From: RYN-230 sp963834705
GTDB taxonomy: Bacteria; Actinomycetota; Actinomycetes; Streptosporangiales; Streptosporangiaceae
NCBI GenBank assembly: GCA_963834705.1
Contig: CAWICV010000007.1
Span: 1 to 64,000 of the forward strand
Reading direction: 5' to 3'
Length of the DNA stretch: 64,000 nt
The translations under genes and the position numbers were made by a program. The stretch's first letter is position 1. Each line of letters starts with the position of its first letter. Below, piece after piece: positions 19,848 to 28,496 of this stretch. The notes under the pieces were generated by a model. The model ran no database searches, was not told where the DNA came from, and saw only the letters and a list, made by a program, of their open reading frames with translations.

Positions 19848-20746
19848 GAGCCCGGGGCCGTCCAGCTGTGCCCCCACAGGCTGATCGCGGTGGTTTCCCG
19901 GCTGACCCAGGTGGCATCGTCCACCACCAGGCCGTCGGTGCCGTACTCGATGTCGAATCCGCCCGGGGTGCGTGCGTAGAACGACACCATCAGGTCGTTG
20001 GCGTGCCGGCCCAGGGTGGCGGACGGCGGCGCGCCGCGCCGGGCGCACCGGTCCATGGCCCGGCCCACGTCATCCAGCGTGGCCACCTCGATCATCAGGT
20101 GCACGATCCCGGGCTCAGCGGCAAACGGGGCCAGCGCGAGCGAGTGGTGCCGGGGATTGCAGCCCAGGAAGCGCATCCACAGCGGCGGGCCGCCGGCCGG
20201 CTGGCCGAACAGTTCCGGCGCCATCCGCATCGAGTCGCGCAGCCGGAAGCCGAGCACGTCGGTGTAGAAGCGCAGGGCCGGCTCCCCGTCCGGCGCGGGC
20301 AGCACCACGTGGCCCAGGCCCATGCCCCCGGTGACGAACCGGTTCCCGTACGGGCTGACCGCGGGCCGCGCCTCCAGCGCCGCGCCGCTGAACGCCTCCA
20401 GCGGGTTGCCCGCCGGGTCCTCGAAGCGGAGCAGCGCGCCGACCCGGCGCTCGGCCAGCTCGGCCGCGGTGCCCGCCTTGACCGCGACGCCAGCCGCGTC
20501 GAGCGCCCGGCCCAGCTCACGCAGCGCGCCCTCGTCCGGCACCTCCCAGCCCGCGGCGAGCAGCCGGTCCTGCTCCCCCGCCGTGATCACCAGCCGGGCC
20601 GGGAATTCATCCATCCGCAGGTACAGCGCCTGTTCTTCCGGCCCGCGGCCCTCCACCAGCCCGAGCATTTTTATGCCGAACGCCCGCCAGGCGTCGATGT
20701 CAGTAGCCTCGATGCGGAGGTAGCCGAGGGACTGGATCGGCGTCAT
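19844..20746 (-). CDS. hsaC: extradiol dioxygenase HsaC, 300 aa
   Basis: HsaC cleaves the catecholic ring of 3,4-DHSA (meta cleavage). Two VOC domains are visible: residues 1-135 (LGYLRIEATDIDAWRAFG) and 136-290. The Fe(II) ligands are the His in GLGHVVLP, the His in IVHLMIEV and the Glu in GFDIEYG. Catalytic His and Tyr positions around NPRHHSLA and VSFYARTP are kept. ATG 20746 overlaps the hsaD stop (ATGA). A longer open frame upstream is only a shadow of hsaD. Confidence 0.94.
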   Translation of the reverse strand: MTPIQSLGYLRIEATDIDAWRAFGIKMLGLVEGRGPEEQALYLRMDEFPARLVITAGEQDRLLAAGWEVPDEGALRELGRALDAAGVAVKAGTAAELAERRVGALLRFEDPAGNPLEAFSGAALEARPAVSPYGNRFVTGGMGLGHVVLPAPDGEPALRFYTDVLGFRLRDSMRMAPELFGQPAGGPPLWMRFLGCNPRHHSLALAPFAAEPGIVHLMIEVATLDDVGRAMDRCARRGAPPSATLGRHANDLMVSFYARTPGGFDIEYGTDGLVVDDATWVSRETTAISLWGHSWTAPGS

Positions 20747-21612
20747 GGCGTATTCCCTTCCAGGAAGCTGATCGCCAGCCGGTTGAACTCGTCGAACTTC
20801 TCCAGCTGGGCCCAGTGGCCGCAGCCGCCGAACACGTGCAGCTGGGCCCGGCGGATCAGCTTCAGCGCGACCAGCGCGCCGTCCAGCGGGTTGATCCGGT
20901 CCTCCCGGCCCCAGATCAGCAGCACGCGGTTGCGCAGCCGGTGCGCGTCCCGCCAGAGCAGGCCGTCCTCGGCGGTGGCCGGGTCGAAGAACGAGGCACC
21001 CAGCGCGGCCAGCGCGGCCAGCGCGGCCGGGTCGCTGGCCGCGGCGAACCGCTCGTCGATCAGCTCGTCGGTGACCAGCCGCTGGTCGTGCACCATGATG
21101 GACAGGAACGCGGCCATCTTGTCCCGGCTCGGCCCGGGCGCGGCGGCGAACCGGGACAGCCGCTTGATGCCCTCGGTCGGGTCCGGGGAGAACACGTTCA
21201 GGCTCAGCCCGCCCGGGGCCATCAGCACCAGCCTGCCCGCGCGGTCCGGGTAGTTCAGCGCGAACCGGACCGCGGTGCCGCCGCCGAGCGAGTTGCCCAG
21301 CAGATGCACCCGCTCGATGCCCAGCGTCTTCAGCAGGCCGGCCAGTGCGTCGGCGGCGAACGTGAAGTAGTTGCCGGTCACCGGGGGCCGGCCGGACTGG
21401 CCGAAGCCGGGCTGGTCGACCAGCAGAGTGCGGAACCGCCCGGCGAACACCGGCAGGTTGCGGCCGAAATTGCTCCACCCGGACGCGCCCGGGCCGCCGC
21501 CGTGCAGCAGCACCACGGGCAGGCCGTCCGGGCCGTCCGGGCCCGCTTCGTGGTAATGCAGCCGCATCCCGGCCGCGTCGGCGAACTGGCTGGTGTCGGC
21601 GGGCTCGGTCAT
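20743..21612 (-). CDS. hsaD: meta-cleavage product hydrolase HsaD, 289 aa
   Basis: HsaD hydrolyses 4,9-DSHA to HIP (the C/D-ring acid) and 2-hydroxyhexadienoate. The alpha/beta hydrolase shows the oxyanion region LHGGGPGASGWSNF, the nucleophile elbow GNSLGG, the acid in IWGREDRINP and the catalytic His in GGCGHWAQLE, as in C-C bond hydrolases such as BphD. It starts at ATG 21612, nine bases after the hsaA stop, and its stop overlaps hsaC. Confidence 0.94.
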   Translation of the reverse strand: MTEPADTSQFADAAGMRLHYHEAGPDGPDGLPVVLLHGGGPGASGWSNFGRNLPVFAGRFRTLLVDQPGFGQSGRPPVTGNYFTFAADALAGLLKTLGIERVHLLGNSLGGGTAVRFALNYPDRAGRLVLMAPGGLSLNVFSPDPTEGIKRLSRFAAAPGPSRDKMAAFLSIMVHDQRLVTDELIDERFAAASDPAALAALAALGASFFDPATAEDGLLWRDAHRLRNRVLLIWGREDRINPLDGALVALKLIRRAQLHVFGGCGHWAQLEKFDEFNRLAISFLEGNTP

Positions 21613-21621
21613 CCGGCTGCC

Positions 21622-22812
21622 TCAGATCATCCCGTCGGGCTGGATGCGCAGGCCGAACTCGCCGCGGCCGTACATGGACAGCGCCCGTTCCGGATCGTTG
21701 ATGGCGTGTACCCGGCCGGCGTGCGCATCGCGCCAGAACCGCTGGATCGGCGTGCCGAGCTTGAGCGCGCGGCCGCCGGAGTTCTCGAACAGCAGGTCCA
21801 CCGCGCTGATCGCCCGGCCGGTGCCGAGCACCTGGTCGCGGCGGACCCGCAGCCGTAGCGGCAGCGGGATCTTCTCACCCGCCCGGGCACAGGCCATCAG
21901 CTCGGTCATGTTCCGCTCCAGGGCCAGCCAGGCGGCGTCCAGTTCGGCCGCCGCCTCGGCCACCCGGACCTGTGAGTGCGGGTCCTCGGCCGCCTTCTGC
22001 CCGACGTAGGACGCGCGCACCCGATCCTGCTGGTAGGCCACGTGCGCGGCGTACGCGCCCATCCCCATGCCGATGATCGGGGTGGTGATCGAGTAGGAGA
22101 ACAGCGAGCCGTAGGGCAGCCGGTACAGCGGCGCCGGGTTGACGTCCTGGCCGGGGCAGACGCACTTGAACACGTCGGTGAAGCTGAGCGAGCGGTGCTC
22201 CGGCACGAACACGTCGTCCACCACGATGTCGTTGCTGCCGGTGCCGCGCAGCCCGACCGTGTCCCACACGTCGTCGATGGTGTAGTCGCTGGCCGGCAGC
22301 AGGAAGGTGCGGAAGTCGGCCGGGTTTCCTTCGCTGTCCGCCGTGATGCCGCCGAGCAGCACCCAGCTCGCGTGGTCGCAGCCGGACGAGAAGCTCCACC
22401 GGCCGCTCAGCCGGTGCCCGCCGTCGGTGGCCCGCGGCTTCCCGGTCGGCGCGTAGGACGACGAGATCCGGGTGTTCGGGTCGTCGCCCCACACGTCCTG
22501 CTGGGCCTGGTCCGTGAACAGCGCGAGCTGCCACGGGTGCACGCCGAGCACGGAGGCGACCCAGCCGGTCGAGCCGCACGCGCTGGCGATCGTCCGGACC
22601 GCGGTCAGGAACGTCACCGGGTCGGCCTCGAAGCCGCCGAACCGGGACGGCTGGAGCAGCTTGAAGAACCCGGTCTCGGCCAGCGCCTTGACCGACTCGG
22701 CCGGCACGACCCGGTTGTCCTCGGCCTCCTGCGCCCGGTCCCGCAGCACCGGCAGCAGGTCAGCGACCCCGGCGATGACCGCCCGCCCGTCGTTCTCGCT
22801 CACCCGGACCAT
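21622..22812 (-). CDS. hsaA: 3-HSA 4-monooxygenase oxygenase component HsaA, 396 aa
   Basis: HsaA is a flavin-dependent monooxygenase with an acyl-CoA dehydrogenase fold; it hydroxylates 3-HSA to 3,4-DHSA with flavin from HsaB. Matching features: DLLPVLRDRAQEAEDNRVVP, KLLQPSRFGGFEADP, ACGSTGWVASVLGVHPWQLALF, GTGSNDIVVDDVFVPEHR. The ATG at 22812 gives the length known for this family but sits directly against GGAGG; GTG 22803 has better Shine-Dalgarno spacing. The KstR operator lies 30 bp upstream, shared with kshA. Confidence 0.93.
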   Translation of the reverse strand: MVRVSENDGRAVIAGVADLLPVLRDRAQEAEDNRVVPAESVKALAETGFFKLLQPSRFGGFEADPVTFLTAVRTIASACGSTGWVASVLGVHPWQLALFTDQAQQDVWGDDPNTRISSSYAPTGKPRATDGGHRLSGRWSFSSGCDHASWVLLGGITADSEGNPADFRTFLLPASDYTIDDVWDTVGLRGTGSNDIVVDDVFVPEHRSLSFTDVFKCVCPGQDVNPAPLYRLPYGSLFSYSITTPIIGMGMGAYAAHVAYQQDRVRASYVGQKAAEDPHSQVRVAEAAAELDAAWLALERNMTELMACARAGEKIPLPLRLRVRRDQVLGTGRAISAVDLLFENSGGRALKLGTPIQRFWRDAHAGRVHAINDPERALSMYGRGEFGLRIQPDGMI

Positions 22813-22839
22813 CCTCCGATCGCGCCGCCATCGCCACCA

Positions 22840-22859
22840 GACTAGAACATGTTCTAGTC
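22840..22859. promoter_or_regulatory. KstR operator between hsaA and kshA
   Basis: A perfect 20-bp palindrome, GACTAGAACATGTTCTAGTC, contains TAGAACATGTTCTA (22843-22856), which fits the KstR consensus TnnAACnnGTTnnA. It lies between the divergent starts of hsaA (22812) and kshA (22893), so one site can repress both operons. Confidence 0.92.
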
Positions 22860-22892
22860 TATTAGTAAGGCAGCGAGCGTGGAGGAGTGCTG

Positions 22893-24092
22893 ATGAACGA
22901 CGGGGACGGCGTCCGGACCATCGTTCCGGGCACACCGCCAGCCCGGTTCGCCCGCGGCTGGCACTGCCTGGGGCTGGCGGACAGGTTCCGGACCGGCGGC
23001 CCGCACGAGGTACTGGCGTTCGGCACAAAATTGGTGGTGTTCGCGGACTCGGCCGGCGCGCTGCATGTGCTGGATGCGTACTGCCGGCACATGGGCGGTG
23101 ACCTGAGCCGCGGTGAGATCCGCGGCGATGTCGTGGTCTGCCCGTTCCACGGCTGGAACTGGGGCGCGGACGGCCGGTGCGCGCGGATCCCGTATGCGCG
23201 GCGGGTGCCGCCCGCGGCGCGCACCCGGTCGTGGACCACGCTGGAGCGCAACGGGCACCTGTTCGTGTGGCAGGACCCGGAGGGGAACAGGCCGCCGGAG
23301 GACGTCACCATCCCGGTCATCGAAGGCGCCGGCGCCGCCGGGTGGAGCACCTGGACCTGGGACACCATCCTGGTCGGGGGGGCGAACTGCCGCGAGGTCA
23401 TCGACAACGTGGTGGACATGGCGCACTTCTTCTACATCCACTTCGCGCTGCCGACCTACTTCAAGAACGTGTTCGAGGGGCACATCGCCACCCAGTACCT
23501 GCGCACCCGGTCCCGGCCGGATATCGCGGATGGGTCGAACTACGCGTCCGGGGTGGACACCACGCTGCGCTCCGAGGCGTCCTATTACGGGCCGGCCTAC
23601 ATGATCAACTACCTGGAGCACGACTACCGCGGTATGACCATGGAGAGCGTGCTGATCAACTGCCACTACCCGGTCACGCCGAACTCGTTCCTGCTGCAAT
23701 GGGGCGTGATCGTGAAGCGGCCGCCGGGCCTGTCCGACGAGCACGCCAGCAAGGTGGCGGCCAAGTTCGCCAAGTTCGTCGGGCTGGGTTTCGAGCAGGA
23801 CGTGGACGTGTGGCTGCACAAGAGCCGGGTGGACAACCCGCTGCTGTGCGCCGAGGACGGCCCGGTCTACCAGTTGCGCCGCTGGTACGAGCAGTTCTAC
23901 GTGGACGTGGCGGATGTGCAGCCGGACATGACCGCGCGGTACGAGTTCGAGGTGGACACCACCCGGGCGGTCGCCGCGTGGGACGCCGAGGTGGCGCAGA
24001 ACCTGGCCGCCAGGCTGCCCGAGCCCGCCGAGCCCGCCGAGCCCACCGGGCAGCCCGCCGAGCCCGCCGGGCAGCCTGCCGAGGCTGGCTGA
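22893..24092 (+). CDS. kshA: 3-ketosteroid 9-alpha-monooxygenase oxygenase KshA
   Basis: KshA hydroxylates C9 of 3-ketosteroids, which together with KstD opens ring B. The Rieske cluster ligands are C64-x-H66 and C83-x2-H86 (CRHMGGD; CPFHGW). The mononuclear iron site includes H178 and H183 in VVDMAHFFYIHFALP. The 399-residue product ends in a low-complexity tail of repeated PAEP/GQPAEP not expected in the family. I use ATG 22893, five bases after GGAGGAG, over GTG 22887. It heads the operon kshA-orf-kshB. Confidence 0.94.
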   Translation: MNDGDGVRTIVPGTPPARFARGWHCLGLADRFRTGGPHEVLAFGTKLVVFADSAGALHVLDAYCRHMGGDLSRGEIRGDVVVCPFHGWNWGADGRCARIPYARRVPPAARTRSWTTLERNGHLFVWQDPEGNRPPEDVTIPVIEGAGAAGWSTWTWDTILVGGANCREVIDNVVDMAHFFYIHFALPTYFKNVFEGHIATQYLRTRSRPDIADGSNYASGVDTTLRSEASYYGPAYMINYLEHDYRGMTMESVLINCHYPVTPNSFLLQWGVIVKRPPGLSDEHASKVAAKFAKFVGLGFEQDVDVWLHKSRVDNPLLCAEDGPVYQLRRWYEQFYVDVADVQPDMTARYEFEVDTTRAVAAWDAEVAQNLAARLPEPAEPAEPTGQPAEPAGQPAEAG

Positions 24093-24094
24093 CC

Positions 24095-24457
24095 ATGAGC
24101 TCCTCGCCGTACGCGGACGGGTGGCTGGCCGATGAGCGGCGGCCGGTGGCCCGCGAGGTCCAGTGCGCGCGCTGCGCCGCCGTCGTGCTGGCGGCCAAGT
24201 TCAGCCCGCAGCAGACCAGCGTGCAGTGGACCGCCGGCGCGGTCCAGGCCTGCGCGGAGTTCGCCGCGCGGGCGGGCGGGGGCGAGCCGAGCGCGCTCAT
24301 CGACGGCTGCGCCAGCCTGCGGGCCAGCATCGACGCGGCGGTCCGGGACGGCCGCCTGCCGGTGGTCTCGCCCGTGCCTGAAGCCGCGGTACCTGAAGCC
24401 GCGGTAGCTGAGGCAGCAGCGCCTGAACTTGCTGCCCCTGAGGTCGCGACCCGGTGA
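24095..24457 (+). CDS. small conserved-looking protein between kshA and kshB, 120 aa
   Basis: I do not recognise a named family. The product has a CARC pair (residues about 24-27) in VAREVQCARCAAVVLAAKF, then SPQQTSVQWTAGAVQACAEF, and an Ala/Pro/Glu/Val-rich tail with PEAAV repeats. The single CxxC with a later Cys could bind metal but is too little for a ferredoxin. It starts two bases after the kshA stop and its stop overlaps the kshB start (GTGA), so it is co-translated with both subunits of the hydroxylase. A role in Ksh assembly or electron transfer is an inference from position. Confidence 0.7.
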   Translation: MSSSPYADGWLADERRPVAREVQCARCAAVVLAAKFSPQQTSVQWTAGAVQACAEFAARAGGGEPSALIDGCASLRASIDAAVRDGRLPVVSPVPEAAVPEAAVAEAAAPELAAPEVATR

Positions 24458-25479
24458 GCCCGCCGCGGGAGTTTCACCGGCTGCGCGTCGCGGAGGTGGT
24501 CACCGAGGCGGGCGGCGCGTGTTCCGTAGTGCTGGACGTGCCGCCCGACCTGGCCGGGGCGTTCGGCTACCGGCCCGGGCAGTTCCTCACCGTGCGGGTG
24601 CCCAGCGACGCCGGCGGCTCGGTGGCCCGCTGCTACTCGCTGTCCAGTTCGCCGCACACCGGCGACCGGCCGACGATCACGGTGAAGCGGACCGACGGCG
24701 GGTACGCGTCGAACTGGCTGGCCGACAACCTGGCCGCCGGGGGCATGCTGGACACGCTGCCGCCGGCCGGGACGTTCTGCCCGGAATCCCTGGACGGTGA
24801 CTTCCTGCTGTTCGCGGCGGGCAGCGGGATCACCCCGGTGATCTCCATCCTCAAGTCCGCGCTGGCCGCCGGCCGCGGCCGGGTCGTGCTGAGTTACGCC
24901 AACCGGGACGAGCGGTCGGTCATCTTCGATGCCGAGCTGCGCGGGCTGGCCGCGGCGGCCGGAGACCGGCTGGCCGTGACGCACTGGCTGGACTCGGTGC
25001 AGGGCCCCCCCACCGCGGCCGCGCTGGCCGCACTGGCCCGGCCGTATGCCGGGTACGAGACGTTCATCTGCGGCCCGGATCCGTACCTGGCCGTGGTCCG
25101 GGACGCGCTGGGGCGGCTCGGCGTGCCGCCCCGGCGGGTGCACACCGAGCGGTTCCTGTCGCTGGCCGAGAACCCGTTCGAGGCGACCGCGGAGCCGGTC
25201 GGCGGGCTGGCCGCCACGCTGGAGGTGACCCTGGACGGGGAGAAGCGGGTGCTGGCCTGGCCGCCCGGCAGCCGGATGCTGGACGTGCTGATCGAGCATG
25301 GGCTCGACGCGCCGTACTCCTGCCGCCAGGGGATCTGTGGGGCCTGCGCCTGCCAGCTGACCGGCGGCCAGGTGGACATGGCGCACAACGAGGTGCTGGA
25401 AGCGGAGGATCTCGCCGACGGCTATATCCTCGCCTGCCAGGCTGTGCCGCTGACCGAATCGGTGAGCATCACGTACTGA
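24454..25479 (+). CDS. kshB: 3-ketosteroid 9-alpha-monooxygenase reductase KshB
   Basis: KshB passes electrons from NADH to KshA. The order is an FAD domain (YRPGQFLTVRVP, RCYSLSSSP), an NAD domain (LFAAGSGITPVISILKSAL, ETFICGPDPYL) and a C-terminal plant-type 2Fe-2S domain (YSCRQGICGACACQL and a later ACQA Cys). The length of 341 residues is normal. It starts at GTG 24454, overlapping the upstream small gene. A strong hairpin follows. Confidence 0.94.
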   Translation: MSPPREFHRLRVAEVVTEAGGACSVVLDVPPDLAGAFGYRPGQFLTVRVPSDAGGSVARCYSLSSSPHTGDRPTITVKRTDGGYASNWLADNLAAGGMLDTLPPAGTFCPESLDGDFLLFAAGSGITPVISILKSALAAGRGRVVLSYANRDERSVIFDAELRGLAAAAGDRLAVTHWLDSVQGPPTAAALAALARPYAGYETFICGPDPYLAVVRDALGRLGVPPRRVHTERFLSLAENPFEATAEPVGGLAATLEVTLDGEKRVLAWPPGSRMLDVLIEHGLDAPYSCRQGICGACACQLTGGQVDMAHNEVLEAEDLADGYILACQAVPLTESVSITY

Positions 25480-25502
25480 GTCAGAGCACAGCACCCACTG
25501 AC

Positions 25503-25542
25503 CACCAGGGGCCGGACGCGGCGGGGCATCCGGCCCCTGGTG
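25503..25542 (+). terminator. hairpin after kshB
   Basis: Perfect 14-bp inverted repeat CACCAGGGGCCGGA / TCCGGCCCCTGGTG with a 12-base loop, 24 bp after the kshB stop and before the kstD operator. It has no long T run, which is common in high-GC actinobacteria. Confidence 0.7.
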
Positions 25543-25733
25543 CCGCTCTGCGCCCAGGACCCCGCGCCCGGCGCAGTCACGCCCAACCACGTGGCTGATT
25601 CATTCATGCGGTCTGGTGCGCATGAAGGAATCAGCCATGCGCTCCTGACCGGGAAGTTCTGGCGGTGAGTGAAAGAAGCGTGTGGTCCCGGGGGCGGAAA
25701 GGCCGCGGGACAGGCTGGGGCCTCGGCCAAAAC

Positions 25734-25747
25734 TGGAACGTGTTCTA
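25734..25747. promoter_or_regulatory. KstR operator upstream of kstD
   Basis: TGGAACGTGTTCTA fits TnnAACnnGTTnnA exactly and ends 21 bp before the kstD ATG, so bound repressor would block transcription of kstD alone, independent of the ksh operon. Confidence 0.87.
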
Positions 25748-25768
25748 GTATTGAGGTCCGGAGGTGCC

Positions 25769-27423
25769 ATGGACGAGGCCGAGTTCGACGTGGTCGTGGT
25801 GGGCAGCGGCGCGGCTGGCATGACGGCCGCGCTGACCGCCGCGCACCACGGGCTGAACGCGGTGGTGGTGGAGAAGACCGGCTGGTTCGGCGGCTCCACC
25901 GCCCGGTCCGGCGGCGGCATCTGGGCGCCCGGGAACACGGTGCTGAACCAGGCCGGGGTGGCCGACTCGCCGGAGCAGGCCCGCGCCTACCTGGCCCACG
26001 TGGCCGGGGCCGGGGTGGACGCGGCCCGGCAGCAGGCACTGCTGGCGCACGGCCCGGCCATGCTGGACCTGGTCCGGGCGCTGACCCCGGTGGACTTCGC
26101 CTGGGTGCCGGGTTACGCGGACTACTACCCGGAGGCGCCCGGCGGCGTGGGCGCCGGGCGCAGCGTGGAACCAGTCCCACTGGACGGCCGGGTGCTCGGC
26201 GCTGAACTGCCGCACCTCAACCCGCCCTACCTGCCCACGCCCGCGGGGGTGACCATCACCCAGGCGGAATACCGCTGGCTCAGCCTGGGCCCGCGGCATC
26301 CCCGGGCCATGCTGGCCTCGGTCAAGGTGGCCGGCGGCTGATCCGCTACCGGGTGCTGCGGCAGCGGATGCTGACCATGGGCCAGGCCCTGGCCGCGGGC
26401 CTGCGGGCCGGGCTGCGCGACCTGGCCGTGCCGCTCTGGCTGAACACCCCGATGACCGGCCTGCACATCGAGGACGGCCGGGTCACCGGGGTCGAGGTGA
26501 CCCGGGACGGCCAGGCCGTGCTGATCCGCGCGCGGCGCGGCGTGCTGCTGGCCGCGGGCGGCTTCGAGCGCAACGGGCCGATGCGGGAGCTCTACCAGCA
26601 GCCGCCGATCGGCACCGCCTGGACGACCGGCGCGGCCGGGAACACCGGCGACGCGATCGTGGCCGGCCAGGCCGCCGGGGCGGCGCTGGACCTGATGGAC
26701 GACGCCTGGTGGGGCCCGTCCATCCCGCTGGCCCGCGGCCCGTACTTCTGCCTGGCCGAGCGCAGCCTGCCCGGCTGCATCCTGGTCAACGGGGCGGGCC
26801 AGCGGTTCGTGAACGAGTCCGCCCCGTACGTGGACGCGGTGCACGCGATGTACGCCGGGCACACACAAGACGTGCCCCACATCCCGTCCTGGCTGATCAC
26901 CGACCAGCGGTACCGGGACCGCTACGTGTTCGCCGGGCTGCCGCCGGGCAAGTCGCTGCCCCGCCGCTGGTACGCGGCGGGCGCGGTGTTCCGCGCGCCA
27001 GATCTGGCCGGGCTGGCCGGCCAGCTCGGCATCGACGGCGCCACACTGGCCAAGACGGTGGACAGGTTCAACGAGTTCGCCGAGATCGGCCGGGACGCGG
27101 ACTTCGGCCGCGGCGACTCCGCCTACGACCGGTACTACAGCGACCCGCGGCAGCGGCCCAACCCGTGCCTGGCCCCGCTCCGCCGGGCACCGTTCTACGC
27201 CGTCAAGATCGTCCCAGGTGATCTCGGCACCAAGGGCGGGCTGCGCACCGACGAACGGGCCCGGGTACTGCGCGCCGATGGCTCGGCCATCCCCGGGCTG
27301 TACGCGGCGGGCAACACCAGCGCGGCCGTGATGGGGCACAGCTACGCCGGCGCGGGGGCGACGATTGGCCCGGCCATGACGTTCGGCTACCTGGCGGCGC
27401 TGGACCTGGCGGCGGCGAGTTAG
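25769..27423 (+). CDS. kstD: 3-ketosteroid delta-1-dehydrogenase KstD, one frameshift
   Basis: KstD introduces the C1-C2 double bond in ring A of 3-ketosteroids. The FAD-binding N-terminus DVVVVGSGAAGMTAAL, KTGWFGGSTARSGGGIW, the FAD/substrate segment VLLAAGGFERN and the C-terminal GLYAAGNTSAAVMGHSYAGAG are all present. At about 26333 one C is missing in a CCGGC stretch; restoring it gives VAGRLIRYRVLRQRM and joins the halves. ATG 25769 has GGAGG five bases upstream. The gene is monocistronic between two hairpin-bearing or gene-free regions. Confidence 0.92.
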
Positions 27424-27743
27424 CCGGTACTGGCGTTCGGCAAGAGATGTCTGGCCCACGCCGGGGGTAGACGGTGTGCGGGGGGCCGGTGAGGTGGCCG
27501 GGACGGAGTTCCCTGTTTTGCACATTTGCCCGGTCTGGGCGGCTGATCAATTCCCAGGTTGCCGGATCACTGGGCGCCAGACGCGTAGCCTCTTAAGTAG
27601 TTGCAGTTAAGTAGCCGGAGGTGTGCACCGCCGGCTTCCGGACGGCGTCTAGTAGCGGGGCCTGAGAGGAGGCGTCCAATGGGGACATGTGTGACGCCCA
27701 GCCGCTCCGGGCAGTCAGGTTCCGGTGACGTGGCGCGGGCCAG
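27424..27743. other. 320-bp gap after kstD with a possible 25-residue leader ORF
   Basis: Most of it shows nothing. At 27679-27756 an ATG with a good Shine-Dalgarno (GAGAGGAGGCG) encodes MGTCVTPSRSGQSGSGDVAR and five more residues; its end overlaps the start of the next gene. Short direct repeats of TTAAGTAG occur at 27593 and 27607. No riboswitch family could be recognised. Confidence 0.35.
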
Positions 27744-28238
27744 GTGGGGACATTGACGAGTGGGCTGGCCGACGAGGCCTGGCTGGGGTTCATCGCGGCG
27801 CTGACGCTGCTGCTGGTGACAACGATTTTAGTGGTCGTCCGGCAGCCGCCCTGGATTCCGCCGCCGCCTGACGAGTCCGGCGGTCAGCCCGCTGGGCCAG
27901 AACCGCTGGAGCGGTGGCCCGCTGCCCCGGGGCCGTCGCACGGACGGCATTCGGCCGACCCCGTCCCTGGGCCCGTGGCCGGGCCTCCCGCCGCGCCCGC
28001 GGCCAGGCCTGCCGCCAGGCCTGCCGCCGGACTTGGTGCTGGGCGGCGGCCGGCGCCGCTGCCGGTCCGGCAGCCAGGCCAGTCCGGCTGGCCGCAGCCG
28101 GCTGGGTCCGGGCGGCTGGCCGGCCCGGGGAGCCCGGCTGAACCGGACGGCCTGGTCTGGCCGAACGGCGCGCAGCCGCGGGTCACCGGCGGGCCGCCGT
28201 GGGGCCCGGCGCCGCGGCCGCCTGGCGCGTTACCGTAG
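27744..28238 (+). CDS. single-pass membrane protein with a Pro/Ala/Gly-rich tail, 164 aa
   Basis: Residues about 16-32 (FIAALTLLLVTTILVVV) form one membrane helix. The rest is a disordered, proline- and alanine-rich tail with ARPAARPAAG-like repeats. I do not recognise the family, and low-complexity GC-rich sequence makes the call uncertain. It starts at GTG 27744. No link to the steroid genes is evident. Confidence 0.45.
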   Translation: MGTLTSGLADEAWLGFIAALTLLLVTTILVVVRQPPWIPPPPDESGGQPAGPEPLERWPAAPGPSHGRHSADPVPGPVAGPPAAPAARPAARPAAGLGAGRRPAPLPVRQPGQSGWPQPAGSGRLAGPGSPAEPDGLVWPNGAQPRVTGGPPWGPAPRPPGALP

Positions 28239-28496
28239 CCAGCCCGCGGCCGGGTCAGAGCCGGCCGTCCGTTCCGTGCGCGAGGACCATCCGGACGGTG
28301 TCCAGCGGGGTCTGCTGGCTGGTGTCCAGCCACGCGGGCTGGCAGTTTGTGCCGCGGCGCCGCGGCCAGCGTCCCGGCGCGCCGCCCGCGCTCCCGTTCG
28401 GCCACCATCCCGGGCAGCTCCGCGCCGCAGCCGCACGGGCACCCGGCCGGAACGCCATCCACCCGCGCCACGGTACGCGAGCCGTACGCTGAGCCG

